This document shows, piece by piece, positions 46,659-55,741 of a stretch of DNA of 64,000 nt. The DNA lies in NCBI RefSeq assembly GCF_025961225.1, contig NZ_JAOQNG010000001.1:595001-659000 (forward strand), in the 5' to 3' direction. Made by a program: the position numbers and the translations under genes. The stretch is from Azospirillum canadense (GTDB lineage Bacteria > Pseudomonadota > Alphaproteobacteria > Azospirillales > Azospirillaceae). Each line of letters opens with the position of its first letter. The stretch's first letter is position 1. A model generated the notes under the pieces. That model saw nothing but the letters and a program-made list of their open reading frames with translations. It had not been told where the DNA came from and did not search any database.

Positions 46659-47837
46659 TCAGGCCACCGCTTCCTGGATGTCGTCGTAGAGTTCCTCGGC
46701 GGCCTGGGCGGCGGTCCAGGCGATTTCCACGACCTTGTCGGCTTGGCCGGACAGTTCGTTGAAGGACAGGCCGAGGTCGATCAGGACGAAGGATTTCTCG
46801 AACACCTTCAGCCAGCCGGGCTTGCCGGCGTTCAGCAGCTCCAGCGCGGAGTCCATCCGCTCCGCCCAGTCGCGGCCCTCGTTGATCATCTCCTGCTTGG
46901 CGACGATCTTGGTGATCAGGTCGTTGATCTGGGCTTCGAGCTTGGTCAGCGAGGTGGACAGGGTCTTGTTGTTGCGCGAGACGGTCTTCAGGTCCTTCAT
47001 GGCCTTGTCGAGCTTGGTCAGCACCTTGCCAAGCTCGCGCGAGATTTCGTGGGATTTCACGTCCACGCCGTCCAGCTTGCTCAGGTACTGCTTCACGTCG
47101 CCCTGGCACTTGTTGATCGTCGCCAGCTCCGTTGCGAAGATGGTGTTGATCAGGGCCTTGCCGGTGTCCGACGCGTTGCGCGTGTGCGCCTTGTTGGCGT
47201 TGTAGGCCTTCACCAGCTTGGTGACCTGGCCGTTGATCGCCATGCGGAACTTCTCGGCCGACAGCCACAGCTTGCCCAGTTCCTTGAACAGGCCCAGGCA
47301 GCCCTTGATCAGGCCGTAGATGCCCAGCACCGCCGACAGGCCGCCGGTCGCCACCGCACCACCGACCCCGGCCGCCGAGATGACCACGCCGCCGATCTGA
47401 AGGCCGACGCGGACCGCCGCCCGCCACTTGTACTTGCTGTAGTCCTTGTTGGTCTTGATGATCTGCGCCCAGGCCTTCTTGACGCCGGCATCGACGTCCT
47501 TGGTCAGGCTGTTGGCCTTCATCTTCAGGCCGGCGAAGCAGACGTCGGCCGCGGCCTTCTGCATGGCGGCGTCGCCGACCAGCTTGGCGATCGCCTTGTC
47601 CGTCTTGGTGACCTCTGCCACCGCGTCGTCGATGAAGGCCTTGTAGGCGTCGGAAGCGGCGTCCTGGAGCTTCTGCCAGGACAGCGGGTCGTCCTGCAGC
47701 TTTTCGATGAATTCTTTATCGAAATCGATGCCGATGACGATGTTCAGCTTCCCGCCGCCGAAGGACAGGTTCTTGGGCTTCGCCTGCGCCAGGATGACCT
47801 TGGCCGCATCAGCCTCGATGAACTTCAAAACGGGCAT
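46659..47837 (-). CDS. Helical protein with glycine-rich hydrophobic hairpin, pore-forming-protein-like
   Basis: The 392-residue protein has no signal peptide. A single hydrophobic Gly/Ala/Val-rich stretch (about residues 151-195: [20 protein letters not shown] and following) sits between long amphipathic helices predicted to form coiled coils ([20 protein letters not shown]). This layout resembles alpha-helical pore-forming proteins such as the ClyA/Xax group, where a hydrophobic hairpin inserts into membranes. I cannot confirm family membership. It lies between mutL and the DTG-motif protein and may be exported by a non-Sec route. Alternative: a phage-type or structural protein. Confidence 0.65.
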   Translation of the reverse strand: MPVLKFIEADAAKVILAQAKPKNLSFGGGKLNIVIGIDFDKEFIEKLQDDPLSWQKLQDAASDAYKAFIDDAVAEVTKTDKAIAKLVGDAAMQKAAADVCFAGLKMKANSLTKDVDAGVKKAWAQIIKTNKDYSKYKWRAAVRVGLQIGGVVISAAGVGGAVATGGLSAVLGIYGLIKGCLGLFKELGKLWLSAEKFRMAINGQVTKLVKAYNANKAHTRNASDTGKALINTIFATELATINKCQGDVKQYLSKLDGVDVKSHEISRELGKVLTKLDKAMKDLKTVSRNNKTLSTSLTKLEAQINDLITKIVAKQEMINEGRDWAERMDSALELLNAGKPGWLKVFEKSFVLIDLGLSFNELSGQADKVVEIAWTAAQAAEELYDDIQEAVA

Positions 47838-48188
47838 CGGCGTCTCCACGCGTGCGGGGGCTTTTCCGCGAAAAAGCCTGACGGTGGAGGGCAGGCTGCG
47901 CCATGGAGGATTGCACCGATTTGGAGGATCGGGCGGGTACGCCCCACCCGCTGGGTGGCTTGTGCGTCCATTCCGGATGCGGGGGATTGCGCGGTCATCC
48001 GTGGCGCCGTGGACCGGCCCCGATCCCCCGCGAGGACTTGGCCGGCGCCTTCGGAAAATGCAACATTCACTTGTGTGCGGAAATCTCGCGGCACCCAATG
48101 TGAGTAAATTTGTCGTATTTTGCCGCTTTACGGTTGCGGATTATCCATATAACGAAAGGCATATATCAAAAATATTCCGGAGGCTATT
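47838..48188. other. Divergent intergenic region
   Basis: The 351-bp region separates two divergent accessory genes. The right 80 bases are AT-rich (for example TTATCCATATAACG and ATATATC) and probably contain the promoter of the DTG-motif gene. A GC-rich inverted repeat is near 47926-47955. No small gene is supported. Confidence 0.5.
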
Positions 48189-49634
48189 ATGGCTGCAACG
48201 TCTGGGACCACGACCTGCGCGGCGCCGGTCGATATTCCTTTGAGCGCCGTCGATTTCGACCCGGCGACGGGCTCGGGCTCCATGTCCGTGATCATCGGGA
48301 CGCCCAGCGGAGACGCGCTCAATGTGCTGGTGGACACGGGATCGACCGGAATCGTCATCCCCGCCTCGTACCTGACCACCTCGACCGGCACTCCGCTCCC
48401 AGGCGTCACCTGTCTTGGCCCGGCGCAGATCACCTACTACCCCAAGGGCGACACGCAGTACGGCTATTATTACCTGGTGAAGAGTATGAGTCTGGGCCTG
48501 CTGTCGGGCAGCGGCTCCACCGCGACCTACGCGTGCGAAATCGGGCCGGTGGTCGTGTTCGGCATCCAGTGCTCCTCGGAGCCGGCCCAATCCACCGGAT
48601 CCGACAGCACGGCGTCTTCCGGCACCGGAAGCGGCACGGGGGTGCCGATGGTGCCGGTGAGCGCGGGCTTCGGTATGTTCGGAGTCGGGTTCGGGCGATC
48701 GACGGACGGCTATGTGAACGGCTATTCGGCGAGCCCCACCCAAACCGGCGGGACAACCGACACGGTCTACACGCTCAGCAATCCGTTCCTGCACGCCAGC
48801 AGCAATTCGGTGTCGCTCTATCCCTCCTACATTCTGTCGTCGAAGGGGAGCGCGACGTCGCAAGGGACTGTGACCGCGGTAAACTACAATGGTAAGTTGG
48901 GCGTCTACACCGGCTACATCACCCTGGGCGTCACCTGCGAGACGTTTTCCTCGTCCAGCTACGGCGGGACGCTCGCCAAGCTGACGGAGGCCAACCCCCA
49001 GCCGGGGGTGCTCAACGCCACGACGCCCACGCCCGCCAGCGGCAGCAAATGCTCCTGTTCCCAGACACCGGTTCCGACACCCGGCAACTGGCCACCGCCG
49101 CCCGCCGCGATCACCTTTTGGGAAACCGCGACCGGGTCGATCACCCTTGCCGACAAGAGCGCCACGCCGCCCAGCACCACCTATACGACGGGCGTGCTGC
49201 TCGACACCGGCATCAACACGATGATCATCAACGACAGCACCGGCGCGACCATGGCGAGCAATCTCGCCAGTTACGAAGTCACCGTCGCGATCCCCGGATC
49301 GACGTCTGCGGCGATCATGTCCTACACCTTCACGATCAATGCCCAGACGTCGTCGACCACCACGTCGGCGGGGACGAGCAGCCAGTACTCGGTGGTGGCG
49401 CTCGGCACATCGAATGGCGGTCCGACCTCGCCGGCGCAGCCCGCCAGCGTCGGAGTCATCCAGGCGTCCACGACCATATCCACGGCCACTGGCTCTTCTG
49501 GCACGGGTTCCACCGGGACCTCGACCGACACACCTCAGCTTTTCGTGAACACCGGGATCAACGTGCTGAACTGCTACAACTACTTCTTCGACGCCAGCGC
49601 CGGCTACATCGGCTTCGCGCCGGTGCCGACGTAA
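48189..49634 (+). CDS. Ser/Thr-rich protein with two aspartic-protease DTG motifs (DUF3443-like)
   Basis: The 481-residue protein has VLVDTGSTGIVIP with D49-T50-G51 and VLLDTGINTMII with D339-T340-G341, the paired pattern of two-lobed pepsin-like folds. Long Ser/Thr/Gly linkers and several Cys (TCLG, CSCSQT) suggest an extracellular protein, but no N-terminal signal peptide is visible (MAATSGTTTCAAPV). GGAGG lies 6 bases before the ATG. The first motif resembles DUF3443 proteins. Protease activity is inferred; the second lobe motif DTGI differs from DTGS/T. Confidence 0.68.
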   Translation: MAATSGTTTCAAPVDIPLSAVDFDPATGSGSMSVIIGTPSGDALNVLVDTGSTGIVIPASYLTTSTGTPLPGVTCLGPAQITYYPKGDTQYGYYYLVKSMSLGLLSGSGSTATYACEIGPVVVFGIQCSSEPAQSTGSDSTASSGTGSGTGVPMVPVSAGFGMFGVGFGRSTDGYVNGYSASPTQTGGTTDTVYTLSNPFLHASSNSVSLYPSYILSSKGSATSQGTVTAVNYNGKLGVYTGYITLGVTCETFSSSSYGGTLAKLTEANPQPGVLNATTPTPASGSKCSCSQTPVPTPGNWPPPPAAITFWETATGSITLADKSATPPSTTYTTGVLLDTGINTMIINDSTGATMASNLASYEVTVAIPGSTSAAIMSYTFTINAQTSSTTTSAGTSSQYSVVALGTSNGGPTSPAQPASVGVIQASTTISTATGSSGTGSTGTSTDTPQLFVNTGINVLNCYNYFFDASAGYIGFAPVPT

Positions 49635-49660
49635 ACGCGAGCGTCGCGGTTTCCTTCCGG

Positions 49661-49693
49661 CGCCCTCCTTCCGGCAAAAGCCGGGGGAGGGCG
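49661..49693 (+). terminator. Hairpin terminator after the DTG-motif gene
   Basis: Arms CGCCCTCC..CCGGC and GCCGG..GAGGGCG form a stem with small internal mismatch and an AAAA loop, 27 bp after the stop. The T-run that follows is weak (TTCGGTT). Confidence 0.6.
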
Positions 49694-49721
49694 TTCGGTT
49701 GCCGGCCGATCACGCCGACGC

Positions 49722-49844
49722 TCATCGCGCCGACACTTCAGCTTTCACGGGAAGCGCTTCGTCCTCCGCTTCCGGCTCGGCGGGGGCGGCGGGGCAGCTG
49801 GCCTGGGACGGGCCGGTGACGACGTCGAAATCGAAATCAGACAT
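49722..49844 (-). CDS. 40-residue acidic peptide
   Basis: The ATG at 49844 follows a strong site (ACCGGAGGTCACACC). The peptide begins MSDFDFDVVTGPSQASCPAA and ends in Glu/Ala/Pro-rich sequence, with a single Cys in the middle. It may be a small regulatory peptide or a precursor peptide, but no modification enzyme is nearby. It is convergent with the DTG-motif gene. Confidence 0.52.
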   Translation of the reverse strand: MSDFDFDVVTGPSQASCPAAPAEPEAEDEALPVKAEVSAR

Positions 49845-49913
49845 GGTGTGACCTCCGGTTTGTAAGGGAGGCCGCTTCGACCATCTGGCGGGACTGTGCG
49901 TGCACCGGGTGCT

Positions 49914-49948
49914 GAAAACACAAAAGCCGCCTCTGGTCGGGCGGCTTT
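49914..49948 (-). terminator. Minus-strand intrinsic terminator
   Basis: A perfect 9-bp stem (AAAGCCGCC/GGCGGCTTT) with 8-base loop is followed on the minus strand by TTTTGTGTTTT. It lies after the pgi region and a tiny ORF, and before the 40-residue peptide gene. Confidence 0.65.
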
Positions 49949-49972
49949 GGGTGCATCGCGTACGTACGCTGC

Positions 49973-50047
49973 CTAGGCCGCCGGTGTGTACCAGCGGTAC
50001 CAAAATCGGCCCAGAAGGGCGGAAGAGGCGGGGCGCACGAGCTTCAT
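49973..50047 (-). CDS. Possible 24-residue basic-aromatic peptide
   Basis: ATG 50047 opens a 24-codon frame starting MKLVRPASSALLGRF and ending with Trp/Tyr-rich residues and TAG at 49973. It ends 25 bp before a strong terminator hairpin and is in the 3' trailer of pgi. No ribosome site is seen, so it may be chance. The composition (basic then aromatic) is unusual for non-coding GC-rich DNA. Confidence 0.3.
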   Translation of the reverse strand: MKLVRPASSALLGRFWYRWYTPAA

Positions 50048-50096
50048 GGCGCGGACGGTACGCCGAAGGGGCGTGCCGTGCAAGGGGTTTGTTAAT

Positions 50097-50125
50097 CCCC
50101 TCCCCCAGCAGGGCTGGGAGAGGGG
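50097..50125 (-). terminator. Hairpin terminator after pgi
   Basis: Arms CCCCTCCCCCAGC and GCTGGGAGAGGGG pair with one mismatch around an AGG loop, 12 bp after the pgi stop on the minus strand, followed by ATTAAC. Confidence 0.6.
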
Positions 50126-50136
50126 GGATAAAGCGC

Positions 50137-51780
50137 TCAGCGGGTCTTGCGGTACCAGCTGATCAGGCCGTTGGTGGAGCTGTCGTGGGTCAGCGCCGCG
50201 GTCGGGCCGTCCTGGAGCTCGGGGAGGATCTTGCCGGCCAGCTGCTTGCCCAGTTCCACGCCCCACTGGTCGAAGCTGTTGATGTTCCACACGATGCCCT
50301 GCACGAACACCTTGTGCTCGTACAGCGCGATCAGCGCGCCCAGCGTGCGGGGGTCGAGCTTCTTGAACAGGATGCTGTTGGACGGCTTGTTGCCCTCGAA
50401 CACGCGGTGCGGGACCAGCGCGTCGATCGCTTCCGGAGACTTGCCGGACTTGGCCATCTCCGCCCGCACCTCGTCGGCGGTCTTGCCGCGCATCAGCGCT
50501 TCCGGCTGGGCGAAGAAGTTCGACAGCAGGATGCGGTGATGGTCGCCGATGGGGTTGTGCGTCTCCACCGGGGCCAGGAAGTCGGCTGGGACGACCGAGG
50601 TGCCCTGGTGGATCAGCTGGTAGAACGCATGCTGGCCGTTGGTGCCGGGCTCCCCGAAGACGATGGGGCCGGTGGCGTAGTGCACGCGGTTGCCGTTGCG
50701 GTCCACCGACTTGCCGTTGCTCTCCATGTCCAGCTGCTGGAGGTAGGCGGGGAAGCGGTGCATGTACTGGTCGTAAGGCAGGACGGCGTGCGCCTGCGCG
50801 CCCCAGAAATTCACGTACCAGACGCCCAGCATGCCCATCAGCACGGGCATGTTGCGCTCCAGCGGCGCGGTGCGGAAATGCTCGTCCATGGCGTGGGCGC
50901 CGGCCAGCAGCTCGTAGAAACGGTCCATGCCGATGCCGAGCGCGATGGGCAGGCCGATCGCCGACCACAGGGAATAGCGGCCGCCGACCCAGTCCCAGAA
51001 GCCGAACATGTTCGCCGGGTCGATGCCGAATTTCTTCACCTCCGCCTCGTTGGTGGAGACGGCGACGAAATGCTTGGCGACATGGGCCGGGTCGCCGGCG
51101 GTTTCCAGGAACCAGCGGCGGGCGGTGTGGGCGTTGGTCAGCGTCTCCTGCGTCGTGAAGGTCTTGGATGCGACGACGAACAGGGTCGTCTCCGGGTCCA
51201 GCCACTCCAGCGTTTCGCTGATGTGGGTGCCGTCCACGTTGGAGACGAAATGCACGCCGATCTGCGGGTGCAGGTAGGGCTTCAGCGCCTCCGTCACCAT
51301 CACCGGGCCGAGGTCGGAGCCGCCGATGCCGATGTTCACGATGTCGGTGATCGGGTGGCCGGTGTAGCCGGTCCAGGCGCCGTCGCGCACCTGTTTGACG
51401 AAGCGCTCCATGCGGTGGAGCACGCCGTTGACCTCCGGCATCACGTCCTGGCCGTCGACCAGCACGGGCGTGTTGGAGCGGTTGCGCAGCGCCGTGTGCA
51501 GGACCGCGCGGTCCTCCGTGATGTTGACCTTGTCGCCCGAGACCATGCGGTCGCGCCAATCCTCCACCCGCTGCTGGCGGGCGAGGTCGAGCAGGAGGGT
51601 GCGCGTCTCCTCGGTGATCCGATTTTTCGAATAATCGAACAGCAGGCCGCAGGCTTCCAGCGAGAAGCGGGCGAAACGGTCCGGGTCCGCGGCGAACAGG
51701 TCGCGCATGTGCAGCGACGCGGAGTCCTCGCGATGACGGACCAGGGCTTCCCAGGCGGGCGAACGGGTGAGCGCTGACAT
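50137..51780 (-). CDS. pgi: Glucose-6-phosphate isomerase
   Basis: The 547-residue enzyme interconverts glucose 6-phosphate and fructose 6-phosphate. It has [19 protein letters not shown], the segment [10 protein letters not shown], and the PGI signature [19 protein letters not shown]. Length is normal for the long bacterial form. The start at 51780 follows an AGGAGGCAAAAG site. It is transcribed on its own. Confidence 0.97.
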   Translation of the reverse strand: MSALTRSPAWEALVRHREDSASLHMRDLFAADPDRFARFSLEACGLLFDYSKNRITEETRTLLLDLARQQRVEDWRDRMVSGDKVNITEDRAVLHTALRNRSNTPVLVDGQDVMPEVNGVLHRMERFVKQVRDGAWTGYTGHPITDIVNIGIGGSDLGPVMVTEALKPYLHPQIGVHFVSNVDGTHISETLEWLDPETTLFVVASKTFTTQETLTNAHTARRWFLETAGDPAHVAKHFVAVSTNEAEVKKFGIDPANMFGFWDWVGGRYSLWSAIGLPIALGIGMDRFYELLAGAHAMDEHFRTAPLERNMPVLMGMLGVWYVNFWGAQAHAVLPYDQYMHRFPAYLQQLDMESNGKSVDRNGNRVHYATGPIVFGEPGTNGQHAFYQLIHQGTSVVPADFLAPVETHNPIGDHHRILLSNFFAQPEALMRGKTADEVRAEMAKSGKSPEAIDALVPHRVFEGNKPSNSILFKKLDPRTLGALIALYEHKVFVQGIVWNINSFDQWGVELGKQLAGKILPELQDGPTAALTHDSSTNGLISWYRKTR

Positions 51781-51928
51781 TGGGCTTTTGCCTCCTTTAC
51801 GCGTGCGCGGAGCCTAGCATCAAACGGCGCGGGCAGGGTACGCGCCAAAGCGGCGCATTGAACGCCTATGAAGGGATAGGAAACCCGCATAGGCCCGCCT
51901 GTGTTCTTTTCGGGACAGGAGGACAGCG

Positions 51929-52123
51929 ATGACCGAACCGAAAGAGCGTATCGACGATCCAAGGCCGGCGGAACCCACGGGAATTCCGCCCGAACCGACG
52001 GAAGAGGAACGGCGGGAAGACGACCGGCCGGACCAGATCGGGATCATTCCCGGCAAGGTGCCCGGGCGGCCGGTGGAGCCGGGGGATCCGAGGTTCCCGG
52101 GGAGCCAGCCGGACTTGGCGTGA
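51929..52123 (+). CDS. Small proline-rich acidic protein
   Basis: The 64-residue frame starts MTEPKERIDDPRPAEP after AGGAGG and is rich in Pro, Glu and Asp with no hydrophobic core, so it is likely disordered. It is divergent from pgi and ends before a perfect terminator shared with the convergent M16 gene. No family is known. Confidence 0.58.
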   Translation: MTEPKERIDDPRPAEPTGIPPEPTEEERREDDRPDQIGIIPGKVPGRPVEPGDPRFPGSQPDLA

Positions 52124-52130
52124 GGGGAAA

Positions 52131-52159
52131 CCTCTCTCCCGCCGGAGGCGGGAGAGAGG
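52131..52159. terminator. Perfect hairpin between the small acidic gene and M16 genes
   Basis: A perfect 13-bp stem (CCTCTCTCCCGCC / GGCGGGAGAGAGG) with GGA loop lies 7 bp after one stop and 10 bp before the other. It can serve both convergent genes. Confidence 0.72.
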
Positions 52160-52169
52160 TGATTTGCCC

Positions 52170-53618
52170 TCAGCTCCCGCCGTCGATGGTCTTGGTGGCG
52201 GTGACGCCTTCGGGGCGGCCGACCAGGACGGTCAGGAGGCGCGCGGGGTCGAGCAGGCGCTTGGCGACGCGCTGCACGTCGTCGCGCGTGACGGCGTTGA
52301 TCAGCGCGTCGCGCTTGTCGAGATAGTCGATGCCCAGACGGTCGCGGCGGACCGACAGCAGGATGCGGGCGATGGCCTGCGTGCTGCTGAACTGCAGCGG
52401 GAAACTGCCGGTCAGGTAGGTCTTGGCGTCGGCCAGTTCCTGGTCGGTGACGCCGCCCTCGGCCATGCGCTTCCATTCCTGGCGCATGATGTCCAGCGCC
52501 TGGCCGGCCTTGGCATTCACCGTGTTGCCGCCGGCCATGACCAGCGCGGTGTGGTCCAGCGAGATCAGATAGCTGTAGACGCCGTAGCTGAGGCCGCGCT
52601 TCTCGCGCACCTCCTCCATCAGGCGGGAGCCGAAGCCGGCGCCGCCCAGGACGTAGTTCATCACGGTCGCGGCGTACCAGTCCGGATCGGCGCGCTTGAT
52701 GCCGGGCTGGCCCATCAGCATGACCGTCTGGGCGGTCGGGCGCGTGGCGACCAGCGTCTCGCCCAGGCCCTTCGGCTCGGCATCCGTGACGGTGGGCAGC
52801 GTGGCCTTGGCCGGCAAGGCGCCGAAGATGCGGTCGACCGCGCGGCCGAGGTCGTCCGGCGTGATGTCGCCGGTGGCGGTGACCAGCAGCCGGTCGCGGC
52901 CGAACTGGGTCTTCACGAAGGTACGCAGGTCGTCCGGCCCGATGGTCGGCAGGGTCTCCAGCGTGCCGCGGATCTCGTCGCCGTAGGGATGGCCGGGGTA
53001 GGCGGTCGCGTAGAACAGCCGCCGCGCGACGTAGCTGGGGTCGGCCTGGTCGCGGCGCAGGCTGGACAGCACAGCGGCGCGCATGCGCTCCACCGCCTCC
53101 GGGTCGAAGCGCGGCTCGTTGAGCGACAGGCGGGCCAGTTCGACGGCCTCGTCGCGGCGGTCGCTCAGCGTGCGCAGGTTGCCGGTGAAGGCGTCGCGCC
53201 CGGCGTCGAAGCCGAGGCCAATGGCGTTGTCCTGGAGCTTTGCCGCGAAGGCTTGGCTGTCGTAGGGCCCCGCGCCCTCGTCCAGCGTGCGGGCGGCGAG
53301 GTTGGCGAGCCCGTCCTTGCCCTTGGGATCGGCCGCGCCGACGCCCTCGAACGCCCATTCCAGCGCGATGATCGGGTTCTTATGGTCCTCCACCAGCCAA
53401 GCCTCGATCCCGCCGGGGCTGACCACGCGCTTGATCTCGATGGCGTGGGAGGGGAAGGCGGTGAAGGCCGTCAGGAGGAGGGCGAGGATGGGGAGTATTG
53501 CCCCCACCCCGACCCTCCCCCGCTGGGCGGGGGAGGGAGTGGGAAGCGCCTTCTCCCCCTCCCCCGCCCAGCGGGGGAGGGTCGGGGTGGGGGTCGCTTG
53601 GCGAGCGTGCGCGTTCAT
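52170..53618 (-). CDS. M16 peptidase-like protein lacking HxxEH (partner subunit)
   Basis: The 482-residue protein has the M16 fold (LVEDHKNPIIALEWAFEGVG, VTATGDITPDDLGRAVDRIF, GSRLMEEVREKRGLSYGVY) but lacks the HxxEH zinc motif, so it is probably the noncatalytic partner of the next M16 protein, as in other paired periplasmic M16 systems. A hydrophobic signal segment (ILPILALLLTAFTAF) is near residues 41-55. The N-terminal 40 residues are encoded by an inserted palindromic repeat; a later GTG start inside or after the repeat may be used instead. It begins one base after the upstream M16 gene ends. Confidence 0.9.
   Translation of the reverse strand: MNAHARQATPTPTLPRWAGEGEKALPTPSPAQRGRVGVGAILPILALLLTAFTAFPSHAIEIKRVVSPGGIEAWLVEDHKNPIIALEWAFEGVGAADPKGKDGLANLAARTLDEGAGPYDSQAFAAKLQDNAIGLGFDAGRDAFTGNLRTLSDRRDEAVELARLSLNEPRFDPEAVERMRAAVLSSLRRDQADPSYVARRLFYATAYPGHPYGDEIRGTLETLPTIGPDDLRTFVKTQFGRDRLLVTATGDITPDDLGRAVDRIFGALPAKATLPTVTDAEPKGLGETLVATRPTAQTVMLMGQPGIKRADPDWYAATVMNYVLGGAGFGSRLMEEVREKRGLSYGVYSYLISLDHTALVMAGGNTVNAKAGQALDIMRQEWKRMAEGGVTDQELADAKTYLTGSFPLQFSSTQAIARILLSVRRDRLGIDYLDKRDALINAVTRDDVQRVAKRLLDPARLLTVLVGRPEGVTATKTIDGGS
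53501..53593. repeat. Perfect 37-bp inverted repeat (REP-like element) in coding sequence
   Basis: Arms 53501-53537 and 53557-53593 are exact reverse complements, separated by 19 bp. Each arm is itself partly palindromic (CCCTCCCCCGC..GCGGGGGAGGG). The element lies inside the N-terminal coding region of the second M16 gene and is read through in frame. Confidence 0.95.
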
Positions 53619-53619
53619 C

Positions 53620-55002
53620 TCAGCTTCCCTTGTCCTGGAGCGGCAGCAGCAAGCCGGTGACGTGGTTGGTCTTGCCCAGAATGGCGCGGGCGGCGGCGTT
53701 CACCTGGTCGGCGGTCACCGCGTCGATGCGCACGGGCCAGTTCTCCACGTCGTCGATGGTCTGGCCGGTGGCGAGGGCCGCGCCGAGCGCCTGGGCGGGG
53801 CCGGTCAGGCTGTCGCGGGCGTAGGCGGCCTCCGCCAGCATGCGCTTCTTGGCGGTGGCGACCTCCTCCTCCGTCACGCCCTTTTCGACAACTTTGCGGA
53901 TCTCGGCCTCCAGCGCCGTTTCCAGCTTGTCCATGGGAACGCCGGCCGCAGGGGTGGCGCCGGCGCCGATGCTGGACAGGTCCCAGGCCGACGGGCTGTA
54001 GCCGAGATAGGCGGAGGTGGCCACTTTCTGGTCCACCACGAGGCTGCGGTAGAGGCGCGAGGTCGGGCCGCCGCTCATGATCTCCGACAGGACCTCCAGC
54101 GGGTAGGCGTAGCCCTCCTTGTCCGTGCGGTAGGAGGGGGCGAGCCAGTTGCGCCGGATGGAGGGCTGGCGCACCTCGTCGTCGCGCAGGATGACGCGGC
54201 GGGCGGCGCTGATCGGCGGCTCCTGCACACGGGTGCGCTCCGGCACCGGGCGGGCGGGGATGGCGCCGTAGTATTTTTCGGCCAGCGGCTTCAGTTCCTC
54301 CGCCGACACGTCGCCGGAGACGACCAGGATCGCGTTGTTGGGCGTGTACCAGGTCTTGTAGAAGCGCTCCGCCTCCTCCCGCGTCAGGGTCGACATCTCC
54401 TGCGGCCAACCGATCACCGGGGTGCCGTAGGGGTGGTGGACGTAGAGGGTGGCGTTGATCTGCTCCCCGATGCGGTCGGCGGGCTCGTTCTCGATGCGCT
54501 GGCGGCGCTCCTCGATGATGACGTCGCGCTCCGGATAGACGACCTGGTCGGTAAGGCGGAGGTTCGACATGCGGTCGGCCTCCATCTTCATGACCAACTC
54601 CAGCCGGTCGCGGGCGACGTTCTGGTAATAGGCCGTGTAGTCCCAGGAGGTGAAGGCGTTGTCGCGCCCGCCGTTCTTGGCGACGATGCGCGAGAAGGCG
54701 CCGGCGGGCACCGCGTCCGTCCCCTTGAACATCAGGTGTTCCAGGAAATGGGCGATGCCGGAGACGCCGCGCTCCTCGTCGGCGGCGCCCACCCGGTACC
54801 AGACCATGTGGGTCACCACGGGCACGCGGCGGTTGGTGACCACCACCACCTGCATGCCGTTGGACAGGGTGAAGGTCTCGGGGAAGAAGACGCCCTTTTC
54901 GACCGCGAGGGCGGGGCTGGCTGGGACGAGCGCCAAGGGGGCGGCTATCGCGAGCGCTCCCGCCGCGGCGAGGCGGCGCAGGAGGCGTGTGGCGGCGGAC
55001 AT
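53620..55002 (-). CDS. M16 zinc metallopeptidase, catalytic subunit
   Basis: The 460-residue protein has a signal peptide (MSAATRLLRRLAAAGALAIA) and the inverted zinc motif HFLEH in GIAHFLEHLMFKGT with the downstream Glu in ERDVIIEERRQR. It belongs to the pitrilysin/PqqL-like periplasmic peptidases. It is upstream of the inactive homologue with one base between stop and start, and the two probably form a heterodimer. The substrate is unknown. Confidence 0.94.
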   Translation of the reverse strand: MSAATRLLRRLAAAGALAIAAPLALVPASPALAVEKGVFFPETFTLSNGMQVVVVTNRRVPVVTHMVWYRVGAADEERGVSGIAHFLEHLMFKGTDAVPAGAFSRIVAKNGGRDNAFTSWDYTAYYQNVARDRLELVMKMEADRMSNLRLTDQVVYPERDVIIEERRQRIENEPADRIGEQINATLYVHHPYGTPVIGWPQEMSTLTREEAERFYKTWYTPNNAILVVSGDVSAEELKPLAEKYYGAIPARPVPERTRVQEPPISAARRVILRDDEVRQPSIRRNWLAPSYRTDKEGYAYPLEVLSEIMSGGPTSRLYRSLVVDQKVATSAYLGYSPSAWDLSSIGAGATPAAGVPMDKLETALEAEIRKVVEKGVTEEEVATAKKRMLAEAAYARDSLTGPAQALGAALATGQTIDDVENWPVRIDAVTADQVNAAARAILGKTNHVTGLLLPLQDKGS

Positions 55003-55030
55003 GGTGCCTCTCGCTTCCGGGAAAAGAAAA

Positions 55031-55058
55031 GGGGCGCTCCCCGGCCGAGGAGCGCCCC
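55031..55058 (-). terminator. Intrinsic terminator between DUF3035 gene and M16 genes
   Basis: GGGGCGCTCC and GGAGCGCCCC form a perfect 10-bp stem followed on the minus strand by TTTTCTTTTC. It lies 24 bp after the DUF3035 stop and would separate it from the M16 pair. Confidence 0.83.
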
Positions 55059-55082
55059 CTGGATAATGGTGCGGCGGGCCGC

Positions 55083-55676
55083 TTAGAACAATCCTTCCAA
55101 CGGCGCCTTGCGCTTGCGCTCGATGGTCGGGGTGACGCCGTCGTTGAGCGCTTTGCCCTGGGCCTGGGCCTCGCGCAGGCGCTGCGATTCCTTCTTCGGG
55201 TCCACGACGGAGAAGGGCTGCTCCTGCGTCTGCCAGAACAGCAGCGTGTCGATCCAGTGCTTGTCGGCGACGATCAGCTGCGTCGTCTCCTGGTCGACCT
55301 TGTTGCGGATGCCCGGCTCGATGCCGCTCTTGGCGCCGGCCTGGGCGATCAGGGCGTTCTCGCCCGCCGACTTGGCGCCGCCGCCGGCCGTCGCCAGGGC
55401 GCGCGAGGTGCCGCCGAACACGCTGGCTGCGGCGACGGAGGTGGCGGTGGCGTCCTGCGGGCGGGGCGCGCCGGGGCGGGGCGGCGGCAGGTTGCTCATG
55501 CTCGGCGGCAGGGTGAGCGGCGCGCGGGACACGACGGAGAACTCGTCCGGGCTTTGGCGGTCGAGGCCGATGGAGCGGCGCACGTCCGAGCAGCCGGCGA
55601 GCGCCAGCGCGACGAGTGCCAGACCCAGCATCGGGGCCCGGCTGCGCCGCAGGGCGGAGGAGGCGGTGGAGAACAT
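55083..55676 (-). CDS. DUF3035 lipoprotein (BamF-like)
   Basis: The 197-residue protein has an N-terminal signal with lipobox LALAGCS (lipidated Cys near residue 29) and a Pro/Ala-rich mature part. The family DUF3035 includes Caulobacter BamF, an accessory lipoprotein of the outer-membrane assembly complex. It follows lspA, the enzyme that processes lipoproteins, by 65 bp on the same strand, a conserved order in alphaproteobacteria. A start at 55712 is possible; 55676 gives a better signal peptide. Confidence 0.82.
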   Translation of the reverse strand: MFSTASSALRRSRAPMLGLALVALALAGCSDVRRSIGLDRQSPDEFSVVSRAPLTLPPSMSNLPPPRPGAPRPQDATATSVAAASVFGGTSRALATAGGGAKSAGENALIAQAGAKSGIEPGIRNKVDQETTQLIVADKHWIDTLLFWQTQEQPFSVVDPKKESQRLREAQAQGKALNDGVTPTIERKRKAPLEGLF

Positions 55677-55741
55677 CGTCACGATCAAGTCCCGTCGTCT
55701 ATCAGGCCGCATCCCTTATAGCGGCTCCGTCGCGTGATCTA

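Noticed and set aside
52170..53618. Active M16 protease
   Set aside because: The HxxEH zinc motif is missing, so it is annotated as the partner subunit.
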